Shown: positions 24,387 to 33,319 of the stretch, one piece after another
Layout: every line of letters starts with the position of its first letter
Position numbering within the stretch: the first letter of the stretch is position 1
Source: JBNKEI01 sp050288705
Lineage (GTDB): Bacteria; Myxococcota; Myxococcia; Myxococcales; UBA5297
Length of the DNA: 64,000 bases
Direction of reading: 5' to 3'
Assembly (NCBI GenBank): GCA_050288705.1
Contig: JBNKEI010000191.1
Coordinates: 19,892-83,891 of the forward strand
Notes under the pieces: generated by a model
Told to the model about the DNA's origin: nothing
What the model saw: only the letters and a program-made list of their open reading frames with translations
Databases searched by the model: none
Position numbers and translations under genes: made by a program

Positions 24387-25673
24387 TTAGTCACGTTCAT
24401 TAGCAGCCAGAGAAAAATTCCCTATTCTGATTGATGGTATTCTTCTTTTTATCAATTGGATCATATTGCGAATTCCCATTGGACTGCCTTGAGCGCTGCA
24501 ATTTTTAGCCAAAGAAGTATATGAATCGATGTCGATACAAAGCGAACGGGTTTGCAATTGGTGAATTTGGTATCGCTTAATTAAGTCAATTAATGCTGCC
24601 ACCTCGCCTGCTCGGTCGGTTACGCCGGGAAACGTCAAAAGGTTCAAAGCAATAAAGGCCCGGTTCTTTTGAGCCAGTTGCAGAGAAGTCTCTACGTCGG
24701 AAAACGTGTAACTGGTTGGTCGATAATAAGCATGATAAAGCTCAGGATGAGCCGAATTCAGGCTTACACGAATAGACTCTACTCCGGCGCCAAGAAGCTC
24801 CTCTAAGGCATATGGCAAGCTAGCATTAGTATTTATATGAATAGTACCGCGAGAAGTGCGCTGGCGCATTAAACGAGTTGCTTGTATTAAAGTGTGAGCT
24901 CGGGTAAGAGGCTCCCCTTCGCAGCCTTGACCATAGCTTACCATTATCCGGCCTCGGGCATGTGCTAAATGATGCGCCCCTACCTCGGCAATCTCTTGGG
25001 AGTTAGGAGCCTCAGTCAATCTTTCCATGGAAGAAACCGAGCCTCCTGGTTGCGTATGGCTTATGCATCCCAGGCACTGAGCATTGCATCCGGTGGAAGA
25101 CGGAAGTCCCCCTTCGTCTCGCAGGTAAAAAATATTCTGCGCGGTAAAGCAGCAGTACTGCAAAGCACATTTGCGTAGCTGCTGTAAAAGACGATTGTCC
25201 GGGAGCTGAGAAAGACGAGCCTTTACTAGTGAAGGAAGTTTTGGAGTGGAAAAACGATCGGGATTCCAGTGGTTTCTGGGATCGGTGCGCATTGCCCAGA
25301 AAACATGTTGCCGAAGGGCAGGAGACCAGCCAACTGCCGTATAAGCCCATTGAGACAAAGGAGGAAAATTGCCTTGATTTGAAGCAGGAAGAAAAGTGCG
25401 AGTGTATCCCGGGGGAAGGGTAGCAGCCACTGCCTGGGGACGTATTATGTTGCCCTCAACAAGCATTGTTTCCAAGATTTCCACCTGTTTGGTGGAGGGA
25501 TCCCATCCCAGCGGCTTTCTGCCGGGCAAAGATACTAATTGGCAATGCGCAGGAACTATTTGCGGGCGCTCGTGGGGGATAATGATGTCGTCTTCGGAAC
25601 GAACTAGGGCGTGCAGATAAGGATGCTCTAAAACTGTGCCGTCTGGAGTAGAAAATAAAAGCTTGATATGCAT
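24387..25673 (-). CDS. Radical SAM protein
   Basis: 428 residues. The cluster-binding motif CNAQCLGC (CX3CX2C) sits near residue 187, downstream of a ~180-residue N-terminal domain. Barrel features follow: GQGCEGEPL (SAM-binding GGE analogue), a strand with INTNASLP, and VESIRVSLNSAHPELY. The pattern of the post-cluster region is that of MoaA/PqqE-like radical SAM enzymes. The reaction is not assignable. It is convergent with the CDF gene and divergent from the GNAT gene. Confidence 0.85.
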   Translation of the reverse strand: MHIKLLFSTPDGTVLEHPYLHALVRSEDDIIIPHERPQIVPAHCQLVSLPGRKPLGWDPSTKQVEILETMLVEGNIIRPQAVAATLPPGYTRTFLPASNQGNFPPLSQWAYTAVGWSPALRQHVFWAMRTDPRNHWNPDRFSTPKLPSLVKARLSQLPDNRLLQQLRKCALQYCCFTAQNIFYLRDEGGLPSSTGCNAQCLGCISHTQPGGSVSSMERLTEAPNSQEIAEVGAHHLAHARGRIMVSYGQGCEGEPLTRAHTLIQATRLMRQRTSRGTIHINTNASLPYALEELLGAGVESIRVSLNSAHPELYHAYYRPTSYTFSDVETSLQLAQKNRAFIALNLLTFPGVTDRAGEVAALIDLIKRYQIHQLQTRSLCIDIDSYTSLAKNCSAQGSPMGIRNMIQLIKRRIPSIRIGNFSLAANERD

Positions 25674-25745
25674 AAGGTACGGGGTGGAAGAAATTTTGCC
25701 TCTTGAGAAATCGAGATCAAGATACCAAAAAAAAACGAAAGAAAG

Positions 25746-26204
25746 GTGTCGAATTTGCCTGCGGAGATAAAACTAAGAAAAGCACGTCGAGGTGATCGCG
25801 ATTGGTTAGCTGCTTTGTTAAGGGAGCTAGGGTATCGTGACGCCGCCGATACTAATACTGTGTTCTGGGTGCTTAATCATCCAGAAATTGAAGTCCTGGT
25901 GGCTGTGGACCACTTAGATCGTCCGGTAGGGCTACTGAGCTTGTCGTATAGGCCGCAATTATGTCTACGAGGACGTATTGCTACCATTGACGAATTAGTG
26001 GTGACTCCAGAGTGGCGTAACAAAGGAGTAGGAAGCAAGCTTTTGGAAGCTGGATTGGCGCGTGCTAAATCTTTGGCGGTCAAACGGGTGGAACTTAATG
26101 CTCAAAGCGCTCAGAACCTACGCCGTTCTTTTTTTGAGAGGCATGGTCTTAAGGAATCTGATTGCACGGTTATCAGGCTGTGTGAGCTAGAGCGGCAAAG
26201 CTGA
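25746..26204 (+). CDS. GNAT family N-acetyltransferase
   Basis: A 152-residue single-domain acetyltransferase. Acetyl-CoA-binding motif A is present (ATIDELVVTPEWRNKGVGSK, with the R/Q-x-x-G-x-G/A loop), followed by LAVKRVELNAQS and the motif-B-like FFERHGLKESD. GTG at 25746 is annotated; a TTG three codons later has better spacing to AAAGG. Substrate unknown. Confidence 0.88.
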   Translation: MSNLPAEIKLRKARRGDRDWLAALLRELGYRDAADTNTVFWVLNHPEIEVLVAVDHLDRPVGLLSLSYRPQLCLRGRIATIDELVVTPEWRNKGVGSKLLEAGLARAKSLAVKRVELNAQSAQNLRRSFFERHGLKESDCTVIRLCELERQS

Positions 26205-26212
26205 TAATCTAG

Positions 26213-26318
26213 CCAATTGCAAACCCGCCAGCAAATGGGGTTTGGGGCGAGAGCCCCGAGTAGAGCGACGGCGAGCTATGCTTGCCCAAAGCGGAAAAAT
26301 TGGGGTTTTGCAATTGCC
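26213..26318. repeat. Inverted copies of GGGTTT(T)GCAATTGG between convergent genes
   Basis: ccaattgcaaaccc (26213-26226) and ggggttttgcaattgc (26302-26317) face each other across about 75 bp, in the gap between the convergent GNAT and glycosyltransferase genes. They could form a long hairpin. The same motif occurs singly at 11719, 14687 and 24548, so it is also a dispersed repeat. Confidence 0.5.
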
Positions 26319-26335
26319 TCAATCGTGTAAAGCTA

Positions 26336-27508
26336 TTAACGAGAAGTACGTTCCCATGCAGCTTTTTGTTGATTTCGTATGAATTTCCAGAATCCAACTG
26401 CTAAAGCCAGGTTCATGTAAACAAAATAGTAGGCAGCGGAAGCCGCAGTTTGAACTATTCTGGGAAGGCCGTATATGCGACTTATTCCTGCGAGTGTATA
26501 AAAAGAAACCTGGCAGATTAATAATATTGGATATATTACTCCTGGAATACTTAATAGAAAGATATTCGAAATAAGTGCCATGAGCATAAAAAATGGCGCT
26601 AGCCATCGCAAAAATTTGTGCGACCAAAATGCATAGGATGCTAACGGGTTTTCCAAAAAAAACAGCAGTTTTGGCATGCGAGTTAGGGCTTGGAAATTTC
26701 CAGCCGAGATTCGTGATTTTCTCGAAAACTCGTGTTCATAGTTTTCGGTAGTCTTTTCGTAAGCTAGAGCCTCGGGTTCGAAACGGACTTTATATCCAGC
26801 AAGAAGAATACGTGCTGGTACAGTGAAATCATCGATAATAGTGTCAGTAGGTAAATGATTATAGAGTGAGCGCCGGATAGCATAGAGTCCCCCGTTTGCA
26901 CCCATAACTACGCCGCTTTGGCTTTCGTAGTGCTTCAGCAAGCTTTCGTAAGACCAATATGCACTTTCTTCGTAATCGGGAAGCGTGGGATTGTATAGCT
27001 TTAAATGACCGCAAACCGCACCAACCTGGGGATTCGCAAAATGGCGAACCAACCTACGTACCGCCTGAGGGTCGATGGAAGTATTGGCGTCGGTTAAGAC
27101 TACAATTTCTCCTTGAGCCATGGCAATGCAACGATTTAAGACCGCTGATTTTCCACCGCGTGTTCCTGAAGAGAGGATGATTTTGGAATCATTGTTGCGA
27201 GTAACTAGAGAATCGGTAGCGTCGGTTGAACCATCACTTCCAACGATGATTTCTAAATCGGGATATTGAATGGTCAGACTATTACTTAATTTTTCGACAA
27301 TGCATTCTTCCTCGTTATAAGCGGCAATTATAAGTGTCACCTGAGGTAAAAACTCTGTATTCCACGACTTGCGTCGCTCTTTTCCATGTGCAAGGTATGA
27401 ATAAGTACGAATCGCTTGTTTTATGCTGTCCCATGCCCAAAGACTCAGTGGATAAATAAAATAGGTATGCACTAGTAATATTATGGGGGTCCATAGTAAA
27501 ATTGACAT
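26336..27508 (-). CDS. Glycosyltransferase family 2, membrane-bound
   Basis: A processive-type GT-A glycosyltransferase of 390 residues. An N-terminal membrane helix is followed by the GT2 core: LIIAAYNEE, VGSDGSTDAT, VLTDANTSI (DxD-like), then GANGGLYAIRRSL, the acceptor EDD-like TIIDDFTV and the RxxRW-like SRKSRISAGNFQ. Three or four helices form the C-terminal part. It resembles BcsA/NodC/IcaA-type polysaccharide synthases, so it probably makes a surface glycan or glycolipid. The ATG at 27508 has a perfect AAGGAGG five bases upstream; the frame extends to 27538 without need. Confidence 0.9.
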   Translation of the reverse strand: MSILLWTPIILLVHTYFIYPLSLWAWDSIKQAIRTYSYLAHGKERRKSWNTEFLPQVTLIIAAYNEEECIVEKLSNSLTIQYPDLEIIVGSDGSTDATDSLVTRNNDSKIILSSGTRGGKSAVLNRCIAMAQGEIVVLTDANTSIDPQAVRRLVRHFANPQVGAVCGHLKLYNPTLPDYEESAYWSYESLLKHYESQSGVVMGANGGLYAIRRSLYNHLPTDTIIDDFTVPARILLAGYKVRFEPEALAYEKTTENYEHEFSRKSRISAGNFQALTRMPKLLFFLENPLASYAFWSHKFLRWLAPFFMLMALISNIFLLSIPGVIYPILLICQVSFYTLAGISRIYGLPRIVQTAASAAYYFVYMNLALAVGFWKFIRNQQKAAWERTSR

Positions 27509-27785
27509 AAATCCTCCTTGGTCTTGCTGTAAATGCAATAATTAGACTCATGGGAAGAGTGCTCCCAAAATGGGGAAAAATGGCTCTTTTCGGACGAAGC
27601 TTCCCTAATCTCAGACCTGCGGCCTTACGCTCAACAAAGAACGGGGGATCGATTCCGTCACCATGGAGAAGTGAGGTTCTTAGCAGTTGCAATTAGAATA
27701 ATACATTCGCCTGCTGCAGAATAAAAATGGATCGAGTGAGGAAAATATTTCCACTGTTGATGTGTTTACCGTCGTTTGCAATTAT
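27509..27785. other. Intergenic region with repeat-like remnant
   Basis: About 275 bp with no clear gene. A segment near 27615-27645 (gacctgcggccttacgctca...aagaac) resembles part of the repeats at about 34805 and 34990, so it may be a diverged third copy. Short open frames here lack ribosome sites. Confidence 0.35.
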
Positions 27786-29483
27786 TTATGGCTTATTAGC
27801 AGCATTCTCCACTTCTTCCATAAGTTTTTTTGCGGCGCTGTGTTTTGGATTGCGCTCCAATAGCTGTTTAATGGTTTCTTTGGCTTGGGCATATTCTTTA
27901 TTCGAAAAGTATATTTTCGCCAAAACAAACTGCGCTCGCAAAAGCTTGGGATCTTTTCTTAAAGCGTCAAGTGCGGCGGCTATTCCTTTTTTTTGCCAAT
28001 CGGGTTCGCTGCGAGAACCTGAGTAGTACAATGCCATAGCCAAATCAGCAAATGCTCGGGAAGGGTCATTGAGCGTTTCACGCCTATCAGCAAACTTTTT
28101 ATATGGTTCCACAAAATTTTTGTATTGTTCGGCACTTCCCCGAGAAGTGTAGTAAATAGCGGCTGCTCGATACCAAGTGCCGGTATCTCCTGCAACCCCC
28201 AAATTTTGGACTAATTGTTTGGTTTTTTGAAGAATTTTACTTATTTGTTCATCGTGGATTTCTGCCTCTTTACTCAAAGCATTGACCCGATTGATATCTG
28301 CAACATATTGCGCTCCGAGAGTATTAGCCCTCGCTCGCCAATCATTTGGCTCTTTTTTTTCCTCCAGAAGTTTTTTCTCCTGAAGAGTGATTAGTCGGTG
28401 CTCATTAATGCGATCGATTTCGTTGCGAATATCGTAGGCCAACAGAGCATGAGCCATTGCCTGATTAGTTTGAAAAGGAACATATTCAGGGTCTCTGGGT
28501 TCTAGCTTTTTCCAGTAGTCAATTGCTTGAGTTAGTGACGCGGAATCATCCAATTTAAGAAGCTCTAAAGCCTTTAGATCTGCTTGGACGTAGCGACTAT
28601 CAGCCGAGGGAGTACGCAAGCTAAGGAAAATACCTATTGCTGCGGTCACTAGCACAATCCCTCCAATGACGGCAGCAATTATTGGACCACGTCGTTGCCT
28701 TCGACGCAGAGCAACTTGTAGTTGCATGGTTTGTGCACCTACCCGTTCCGGCATTGGCAAAGGAGAAGACCCTCGCGAAAAGCGTGGCGCAATTGACGGT
28801 GATTGTGCGGCTCTAGGAGAATTGCTGGAAGCAATGTTAGGTTCTGCGCGCTCTGGATCAAGGTGGTTGGTTTGTGTGCCTGCTGACTGCAAAGACGATT
28901 CAAGGGCTTGCTCAAGAGCGTTTTCGCAATCTTTGGCGGGGGCTGCTAAAAAAGGACTATAGCCAACATGCTTTTCCTTGGCCAAGACGGCCGCCGAAAA
29001 AGGAGGTTCGGTTTTCAAAGGCTCTTCGGTCAGCTTTTCTTCTGAACCAGGAGAACTAGGAGAACTAGGAATAGGAGAGGCAAGATTGGGGCTAGGACGA
29101 ATAGCGGTGGCTTCATTTCCAATGGAAGGTTCGCTCGCCGGAGGAGGGTTCCCAAATACCTTAGTTCGATACTGCGGCTTAGATGTTGGGGGTTGAGGCA
29201 CTGCTTTGCCAAACATCATTGTTTGGTTAGGAGAAACTGCCGCGACGTTAGTATCTGGTGGTGCTCCGAACATCATAGTAGCCGAAGAGCTAGGCGGGGT
29301 GCTTTTCGGCCGATGAAGAGCTGAAGGTGGCGGTGGCACAGAATGAGCAGAGGTTTTAGGTTTGGCGGTAAACACAAAACCGCAACGAGTGCATTGCACC
29401 GGAGCGCCGCTTGGGGGAATGAGTTTATCGTCGAGTACGTAGGCAGTTTTGCATTGTTCGCAGAGAATTTGCACTGGCACCAT
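27786..29483 (-). CDS. Zinc-ribbon / transmembrane / TPR protein (myxobacterial type)
   Basis: 565 residues. The N-terminus is an MJ0042-type zinc ribbon (CEQCKTAYVLDD...CTRCGFVF, two CxxC pairs). A long Pro/Ser-rich linker then contains repeated peptides ATMMFGAP, QTMMFGKA and RTKVFGNP. One transmembrane helix lies at about 268-290 (GPIIAAVIGGIVLVTAAIGI), followed by a helical C-terminal domain with at least two TPR units (about 500-560). The combination is common in Myxococcota; the TMMFG peptides are also seen next to their Ser/Thr kinases and may be phosphorylated at Thr. The exact role is unknown. Confidence 0.82.
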   Translation of the reverse strand: MVPVQILCEQCKTAYVLDDKLIPPSGAPVQCTRCGFVFTAKPKTSAHSVPPPPSALHRPKSTPPSSSATMMFGAPPDTNVAAVSPNQTMMFGKAVPQPPTSKPQYRTKVFGNPPPASEPSIGNEATAIRPSPNLASPIPSSPSSPGSEEKLTEEPLKTEPPFSAAVLAKEKHVGYSPFLAAPAKDCENALEQALESSLQSAGTQTNHLDPERAEPNIASSNSPRAAQSPSIAPRFSRGSSPLPMPERVGAQTMQLQVALRRRQRRGPIIAAVIGGIVLVTAAIGIFLSLRTPSADSRYVQADLKALELLKLDDSASLTQAIDYWKKLEPRDPEYVPFQTNQAMAHALLAYDIRNEIDRINEHRLITLQEKKLLEEKKEPNDWRARANTLGAQYVADINRVNALSKEAEIHDEQISKILQKTKQLVQNLGVAGDTGTWYRAAAIYYTSRGSAEQYKNFVEPYKKFADRRETLNDPSRAFADLAMALYYSGSRSEPDWQKKGIAAALDALRKDPKLLRAQFVLAKIYFSNKEYAQAKETIKQLLERNPKHSAAKKLMEEVENAANKP

Positions 29484-29538
29484 TCCTTCCTAGAAGCCGC
29501 ATATTACACTTGGTTCAGCGGTATTGATGACACCTTGG

Positions 29539-30111
29539 TCATTGACATGCAACTTGTCCCTGGGGGCATCTGTTTACTCCATTAATTGCAGCTTGCAAAA
29601 CCATCATACGTGCAGGTCCAATCCCGGGTACTGCAGAAAGATCATCCAGCGAGCGAAACCCCCCTTTGTTGTAACGGGCTTCCATAATTTTTTCCGCAAT
29701 TTTAGGTCCGATGCCGGAAAGACTTTCCCAGTCTTCGCGATTGAGATCATTTATGGGAATGGGCACTTGCAAAACCCGCATCATTCCTAGTGAGAAACGA
29801 GCTGTTGAAGAAGTTACAGGTAGGCAAACATCATTCTTGCAAAAAGCTCGCACTGGCGCGCGATTTCCGTTTAACCCACCAGGTAAAGCCTGGCTAGTGA
29901 TTGCAATATATCGGGAGCACGAAAAATCGTTTCTCTTCCCAATAAGTGGCCGGATATAAGCACTAGTCAACAATAAAACCAAGACCGCGGCTAGCCAATA
30001 AGCACTTCTCCGATGAGTCAAATTCAAAACCTGTCGGCACTCGGTTTCAGCCGTGAGCGGCGTGGAAGGGTTTTGAAATTGCCTATGATGGCTATTTGCA
30101 TCAAAATTCAT
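29539..30111 (-). CDS. ComEA-like helix-hairpin-helix protein
   Basis: 190 residues: cytoplasmic N-terminus, one membrane helix at about 37-54 (AYWLAAVLVLLLTSAYI), and a C-terminal double helix-hairpin-helix domain (LNREDWESLSGIGPKIAEKI and LDDLSAVPGIGPARM). This matches ComEA-type DNA-binding proteins of natural transformation, which hold incoming DNA at the membrane. Four cysteines in the middle could form disulfides outside the cytoplasm. It is located 55 bp from the start of the zinc-ribbon gene and on the same strand. Confidence 0.8.
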   Translation of the reverse strand: MNFDANSHHRQFQNPSTPLTAETECRQVLNLTHRRSAYWLAAVLVLLLTSAYIRPLIGKRNDFSCSRYIAITSQALPGGLNGNRAPVRAFCKNDVCLPVTSSTARFSLGMMRVLQVPIPINDLNREDWESLSGIGPKIAEKIMEARYNKGGFRSLDDLSAVPGIGPARMMVLQAAINGVNRCPQGQVACQ

Positions 30112-30249
30112 CTATGAAGAACTCCGAAAAACTCCCTAAACTCCCTCTCTGGCCGCACATCTGACACTAAAGCAATGCAGCCGATGCTAAATATCTGTAG
30201 GGAGATGTGTCAAACCGGACGAGTCATTGGCTATCATAAGGGGTAAAAC

Positions 30250-31068
30250 GTGACCACAATTTCTTTTGCGACCATAAAAGGAGGGGTAGGAAAAACTACT
30301 CTTGCCGTCCACATAGCGGCGGCTTTAGCCGACTCCGGTTTAGAGGTGCTATTTTTAGACCTCGATCCCCAAGGGCATGCGTCGCTAGTGCTAGGGCTTG
30401 AGCCTGGTGAGCGTCCAAGTATAGCCGATTCCCTAGGACCCAGTCCTTCTCTTGAACTTTCACAGATAGTTGTTCCTTCACCGCGTCGTCCTTCTCTCAA
30501 AATTGCTCCAGCATGTCCCCGCATGTTCGCTCAGGAGCGAGATTTGTTTCAATGGGGACATCGATTACAAGCTATTCCTAGGGCCATGAAGAACTATGGC
30601 CAGCCGGTGGACGTAATAATCTGCGATACGCCCCCTAGTTTAGGTGCTTTTACTGAAGCAGCGTTGGCCTGCAGTAACTTGGTGGTGGCTCCAGTACCTA
30701 CTGGCGCCTTTGCTCTGCAAGGGTTGTCGGATGTAGAAGCCGCTTGGCGAGATGCTTCCGATGGTCAGGGAGAATTAGTAATTGCCATCAACATGCTAGA
30801 TCGTCGAACTAACGCTACTAATTGCGCCATGGAAGAAGCTTTAAGCGAGCTTGCTATACCGATCTTAAAAAAGAGAATTCCTCGCGCCGAGTCGCTGAAC
30901 CAAGCAGGGTTAGCCTACGAGTTGATTTTCGATACTCACTCTTCAGCAGCGGTGGCCAGCGAACTACGCGCCTTGGCTCAAGAACTAGTCGAGCGGTTGG
31001 GTTTGCGATTTGGCGAAAAGAACAGAAAAAAACACAAAGAAAATCTTGTCCAAACCTGTTCTTCTTAG
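30250..31068 (+). CDS. ParA/MinD-like ATPase
   Basis: A 272-residue deviant Walker A ATPase: KGGVGKTTLAVHIAAALA (residues 10-27), LDLDPQGHASLVLG, and CDTPPSLGAFTEAAL. Such proteins position plasmids, chromosomes or cell-surface machines. No ParB partner or parS-like cluster is nearby, so an orphan ParA that localises a protein complex is more likely than the chromosome partition pair. The GTG at 30250 has AAGGGG upstream. It overlaps nadK tail to tail by 4 bp. Confidence 0.88.
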   Translation: MTTISFATIKGGVGKTTLAVHIAAALADSGLEVLFLDLDPQGHASLVLGLEPGERPSIADSLGPSPSLELSQIVVPSPRRPSLKIAPACPRMFAQERDLFQWGHRLQAIPRAMKNYGQPVDVIICDTPPSLGAFTEAALACSNLVVAPVPTGAFALQGLSDVEAAWRDASDGQGELVIAINMLDRRTNATNCAMEEALSELAIPILKKRIPRAESLNQAGLAYELIFDTHSSAAVASELRALAQELVERLGLRFGEKNRKKHKENLVQTCSS

Positions 31069-31967
31069 CGCTCGCCCCAGCGTAACTTGGTTCGGAGCAT
31101 GCTGAAATAATCGAGGGAGCGGTTTTTTATCAACAAAAAAGGATTAGGGGAAGGCCCGACTTCTACGCGGTCGTTGGCTTGGAGAGCCATTCCTTCTTGT
31201 CCATCTAGTGTCAGGTAGATATCTGCCTTAGTGCTCACCAATCGCAGAGATATTGTTTGATGATCGGGTACAACAATAGGCCGCTGAGTCAACGTGTGAG
31301 GACAAATTGGAGTAATTATAGTTGCTTGGATAGTGGGATGCATTATAGGCCCGCTTGCCGATAAAGAATATCCGGTGGAGCCAGTAGGAGTAGAAACAAT
31401 GATTCCGTCAGCTTTGTAGGAAGTAATAATTGTTCCATTAATGGAAGCTTCGAAATCAGCAATCCGAGATAATGTACCCTTGTTAATCACTACATCATTG
31501 AGTACTTCGGTATCGAGAATGCTCTCCGGACAACGTTGCGGAATGTTTTCTGGTGCACCGTTCGGAGCGTTTTCGGTAGCACGCAAAAGTCGGACTCGGA
31601 GTTTGCGACGTGGTTCGACCAAGTAATCGCCAGCCAGTGTTTCTTGAAGCATTGGTAAGGCATATGAGACGGGGATCTCCGTAAGGAAACCCAGGAAGCC
31701 AAGATTAACCCCCAAAACAGGCACAGGATTTCCCTTTAAGATGCGGGCAGCGTGAATAAGAGTTCCGTCTCCCCCTAATGAAATACATAAATCGCTTCTA
31801 GCTAAGTCTTGGGCAGTCCCCCAAGGCAGACCCAAAGCCCGTCCTACTCGTTCTTCGCAGACAATGCCTACTTTCGCACGGTCTAAAACCGCCTGCATTT
31901 CCAGAATTAGCGACAAGGCTTCGGGTTTATCGGCGTTAGCAATAATGGTAACTCTGCGAATTTCCAT
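31065..31967 (-). CDS. nadK: NAD kinase
   Basis: A 300-residue NAD kinase making NADP from NAD. The signature GGDGTLIHAAR (near 66-76) is present, with VNLGFLGFL and TPTGSTGYSLSASGPI (nucleotide-binding loop). IDGQ-like LTLDGQEG is near the C-terminus. Normal length and an ATG start, with SAM/ATP-independent fold typical of PpnK. Confidence 0.95.
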   Translation of the reverse strand: MEIRRVTIIANADKPEALSLILEMQAVLDRAKVGIVCEERVGRALGLPWGTAQDLARSDLCISLGGDGTLIHAARILKGNPVPVLGVNLGFLGFLTEIPVSYALPMLQETLAGDYLVEPRRKLRVRLLRATENAPNGAPENIPQRCPESILDTEVLNDVVINKGTLSRIADFEASINGTIITSYKADGIIVSTPTGSTGYSLSASGPIMHPTIQATIITPICPHTLTQRPIVVPDHQTISLRLVSTKADIYLTLDGQEGMALQANDRVEVGPSPNPFLLIKNRSLDYFSMLRTKLRWGER

Positions 31968-32004
31968 GGCAATTAGACCATAACGATTTTCGGGAAGAAA
32001 ATGA

Positions 32005-32559
32005 TCAAAGGGATTCGTCCATGCGGCAAATTTTGTCGATTATCGATTGATAAAAAGCAGCTAAGCTAGGAGCAAATTCAACAAAAAAGTGTCTTCCGTC
32101 TTCTCGATGAGATACCCAAACCGGACTGTCTATGGCCAGTTCATCGGTCCGTAGAGCCAGGGGATTGCCGTCAATTTCTGCAAAAACCACGAAGCTTTCG
32201 TCCCATTCTGGCATGCTTTTTCCGTTGAATCCATGCCAACGATATCCTACTTGCAACTCGATGAGGTCTTGAGGAGGCCAAAGGGTCAATACGGTAGGAC
32301 TTATCTTCAGGCGTATCAGAGTGCGCGGTGCAAAGTGCTCCCACGCGAAAGCAAGCGAGTGAGGTAGTGGCAAGCAAGCTTTTTGTGTTCTGCGAACGCG
32401 CCCCAATGCTGACCTAACCTCAAAATCACCTTGCAACATTTTTCGCTCGCCTGCAGAAAAAGGCTGAAAAAGCTTGCTGTCCCTCTGGTTGTCCATCGGT
32501 TCCAGGCAGGCTACAAATCTGTAGAGAGTCTCAACAAGCTTATTAGTTGGCTGATTCAT
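32005..32559 (-). CDS. Small SUKH/SMI1-KNR4-like protein (tentative)
   Basis: 184 residues from the ATG at 32559 (a TTG two codons earlier is also in frame). The C-terminal half shows a pattern reminiscent of SMI1/KNR4 (SUKH) domains: PPQDLIELQVGYRWHGFNG, EWDESFVVFAEIDGNPLAL, then a final helix FAPSLAAFYQSIID. SUKH proteins include toxin-immunity factors, but no toxin gene is adjacent. The N-terminal half is unassigned. Assignment is from pattern only. Confidence 0.5.
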   Translation of the reverse strand: MNQPTNKLVETLYRFVACLEPMDNQRDSKLFQPFSAGERKMLQGDFEVRSALGRVRRTQKACLPLPHSLAFAWEHFAPRTLIRLKISPTVLTLWPPQDLIELQVGYRWHGFNGKSMPEWDESFVVFAEIDGNPLALRTDELAIDSPVWVSHREDGRHFFVEFAPSLAAFYQSIIDKICRMDESL

Positions 32560-32790
32560 CAACAAAATATGCCACGTTTGCTTCCATCGTCAGTCGAAAA
32601 AAGGCAATCGTCCGTTATCAAGAAATAAGGGTGCTGAATAGTTAAAAAAACTTACTTGGTAGTTGACATCCAAGTTCCGCCGGGGTAGTAAATCGCACAT
32701 TGATTCGGCGTCATAACGAAAACTGATTAAAAAGCTGATTCTGCAGATTGCTAGTAATTTGAGTAGTAAGTAGTATGGAAGGGCGCAATT

Positions 32791-33177
32791 TTGGAAAAGA
32801 AGTCTTCGGAAAGCGATTTGCTTCGGTCTCTCCAGAAGGAACTTCAGGCAGCGCAATTTGAGTTAGGGCAGTTACGGAAGCAGGTGGAACAAGCAGTTGA
32901 ATTTGGTAAAGCCCAGGCTGTTTTAAGTGTTTTAAGAAGTAAGCGTGAAGTTGCAATGATGAAGTTGGGAGAAGTGTTTTTAAAAGAAGTAGAAGTAAGC
33001 GAGAGCGTACTGACGCCTGAACTGCAGCGAGCGTATAGCGAGGCAAAGGCGAAAGAAGTTGCTTTTCAAGAATATCAGGCGGATATCTCGATGCTTCTAA
33101 AAGAAGCAGATGTGTGTATAGAAGAAGGCAGTAAGCTTTCGAGAAAACCTACGGTTGCCAAAAAACCGAAGGAATAG
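32791..33177 (+). CDS. Small coiled-coil protein
   Basis: 128 residues, almost entirely charged helix, with heptads LLRSLQKELQAAQFELGQLR and onward and a basic tail (RKPTVAKKPKE). TTG start with GGAAGGG seven bases upstream. No family recognised. It is 9 bp ahead of tRNA-Ala and so may share its transcript. Confidence 0.55.
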   Translation: MEKKSSESDLLRSLQKELQAAQFELGQLRKQVEQAVEFGKAQAVLSVLRSKREVAMMKLGEVFLKEVEVSESVLTPELQRAYSEAKAKEVAFQEYQADISMLLKEADVCIEEGSKLSRKPTVAKKPKE

Positions 33178-33186
33178 TGAAAACAT

Positions 33187-33259
33187 GGGGCTGTAGCTCA
33201 GCTGGGAGAGCGCCTGAATGGCATTCAGGAGGCCGACGGTTCGATCCCGTTCAGCTCCA
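33187..33259 (+). tRNA. tRNA-Ala (GGC anticodon)
   Basis: Cloverleaf: acceptor GGGGCTG/CAGCTCC with discriminator A, D-arm GCTCAGCTGGGAGAGC, anticodon stem CCTGA/TCAGG with loop ATGGCAT (anticodon GGC), T-arm ACGGTTCGATCCCGT. CCA not encoded. Confidence 0.96.
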
Positions 33260-33262
33260 CTA

Positions 33263-33306
33263 CGAGAAAAAAGGGGGTTTTTGTAGGAAGCTCCCTTTTT
33301 TGCTCG
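33263..33306 (+). terminator. Rho-independent terminator after tRNA-Ala
   Basis: cgagaaaaaaggg pairs with ccctttttt(g)ctcg around a short loop and includes a T6 run. It directly follows the tRNA. Confidence 0.75.
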
Positions 33307-33319
33307 CGGCCTTGTTTGA

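Noticed and set aside
30250..31068. Plasmid origin or chromosome partition locus
   Set aside because: Only a ParA-like gene is present; no ParB, parS-like repeats, dnaA boxes or replication gene are nearby.
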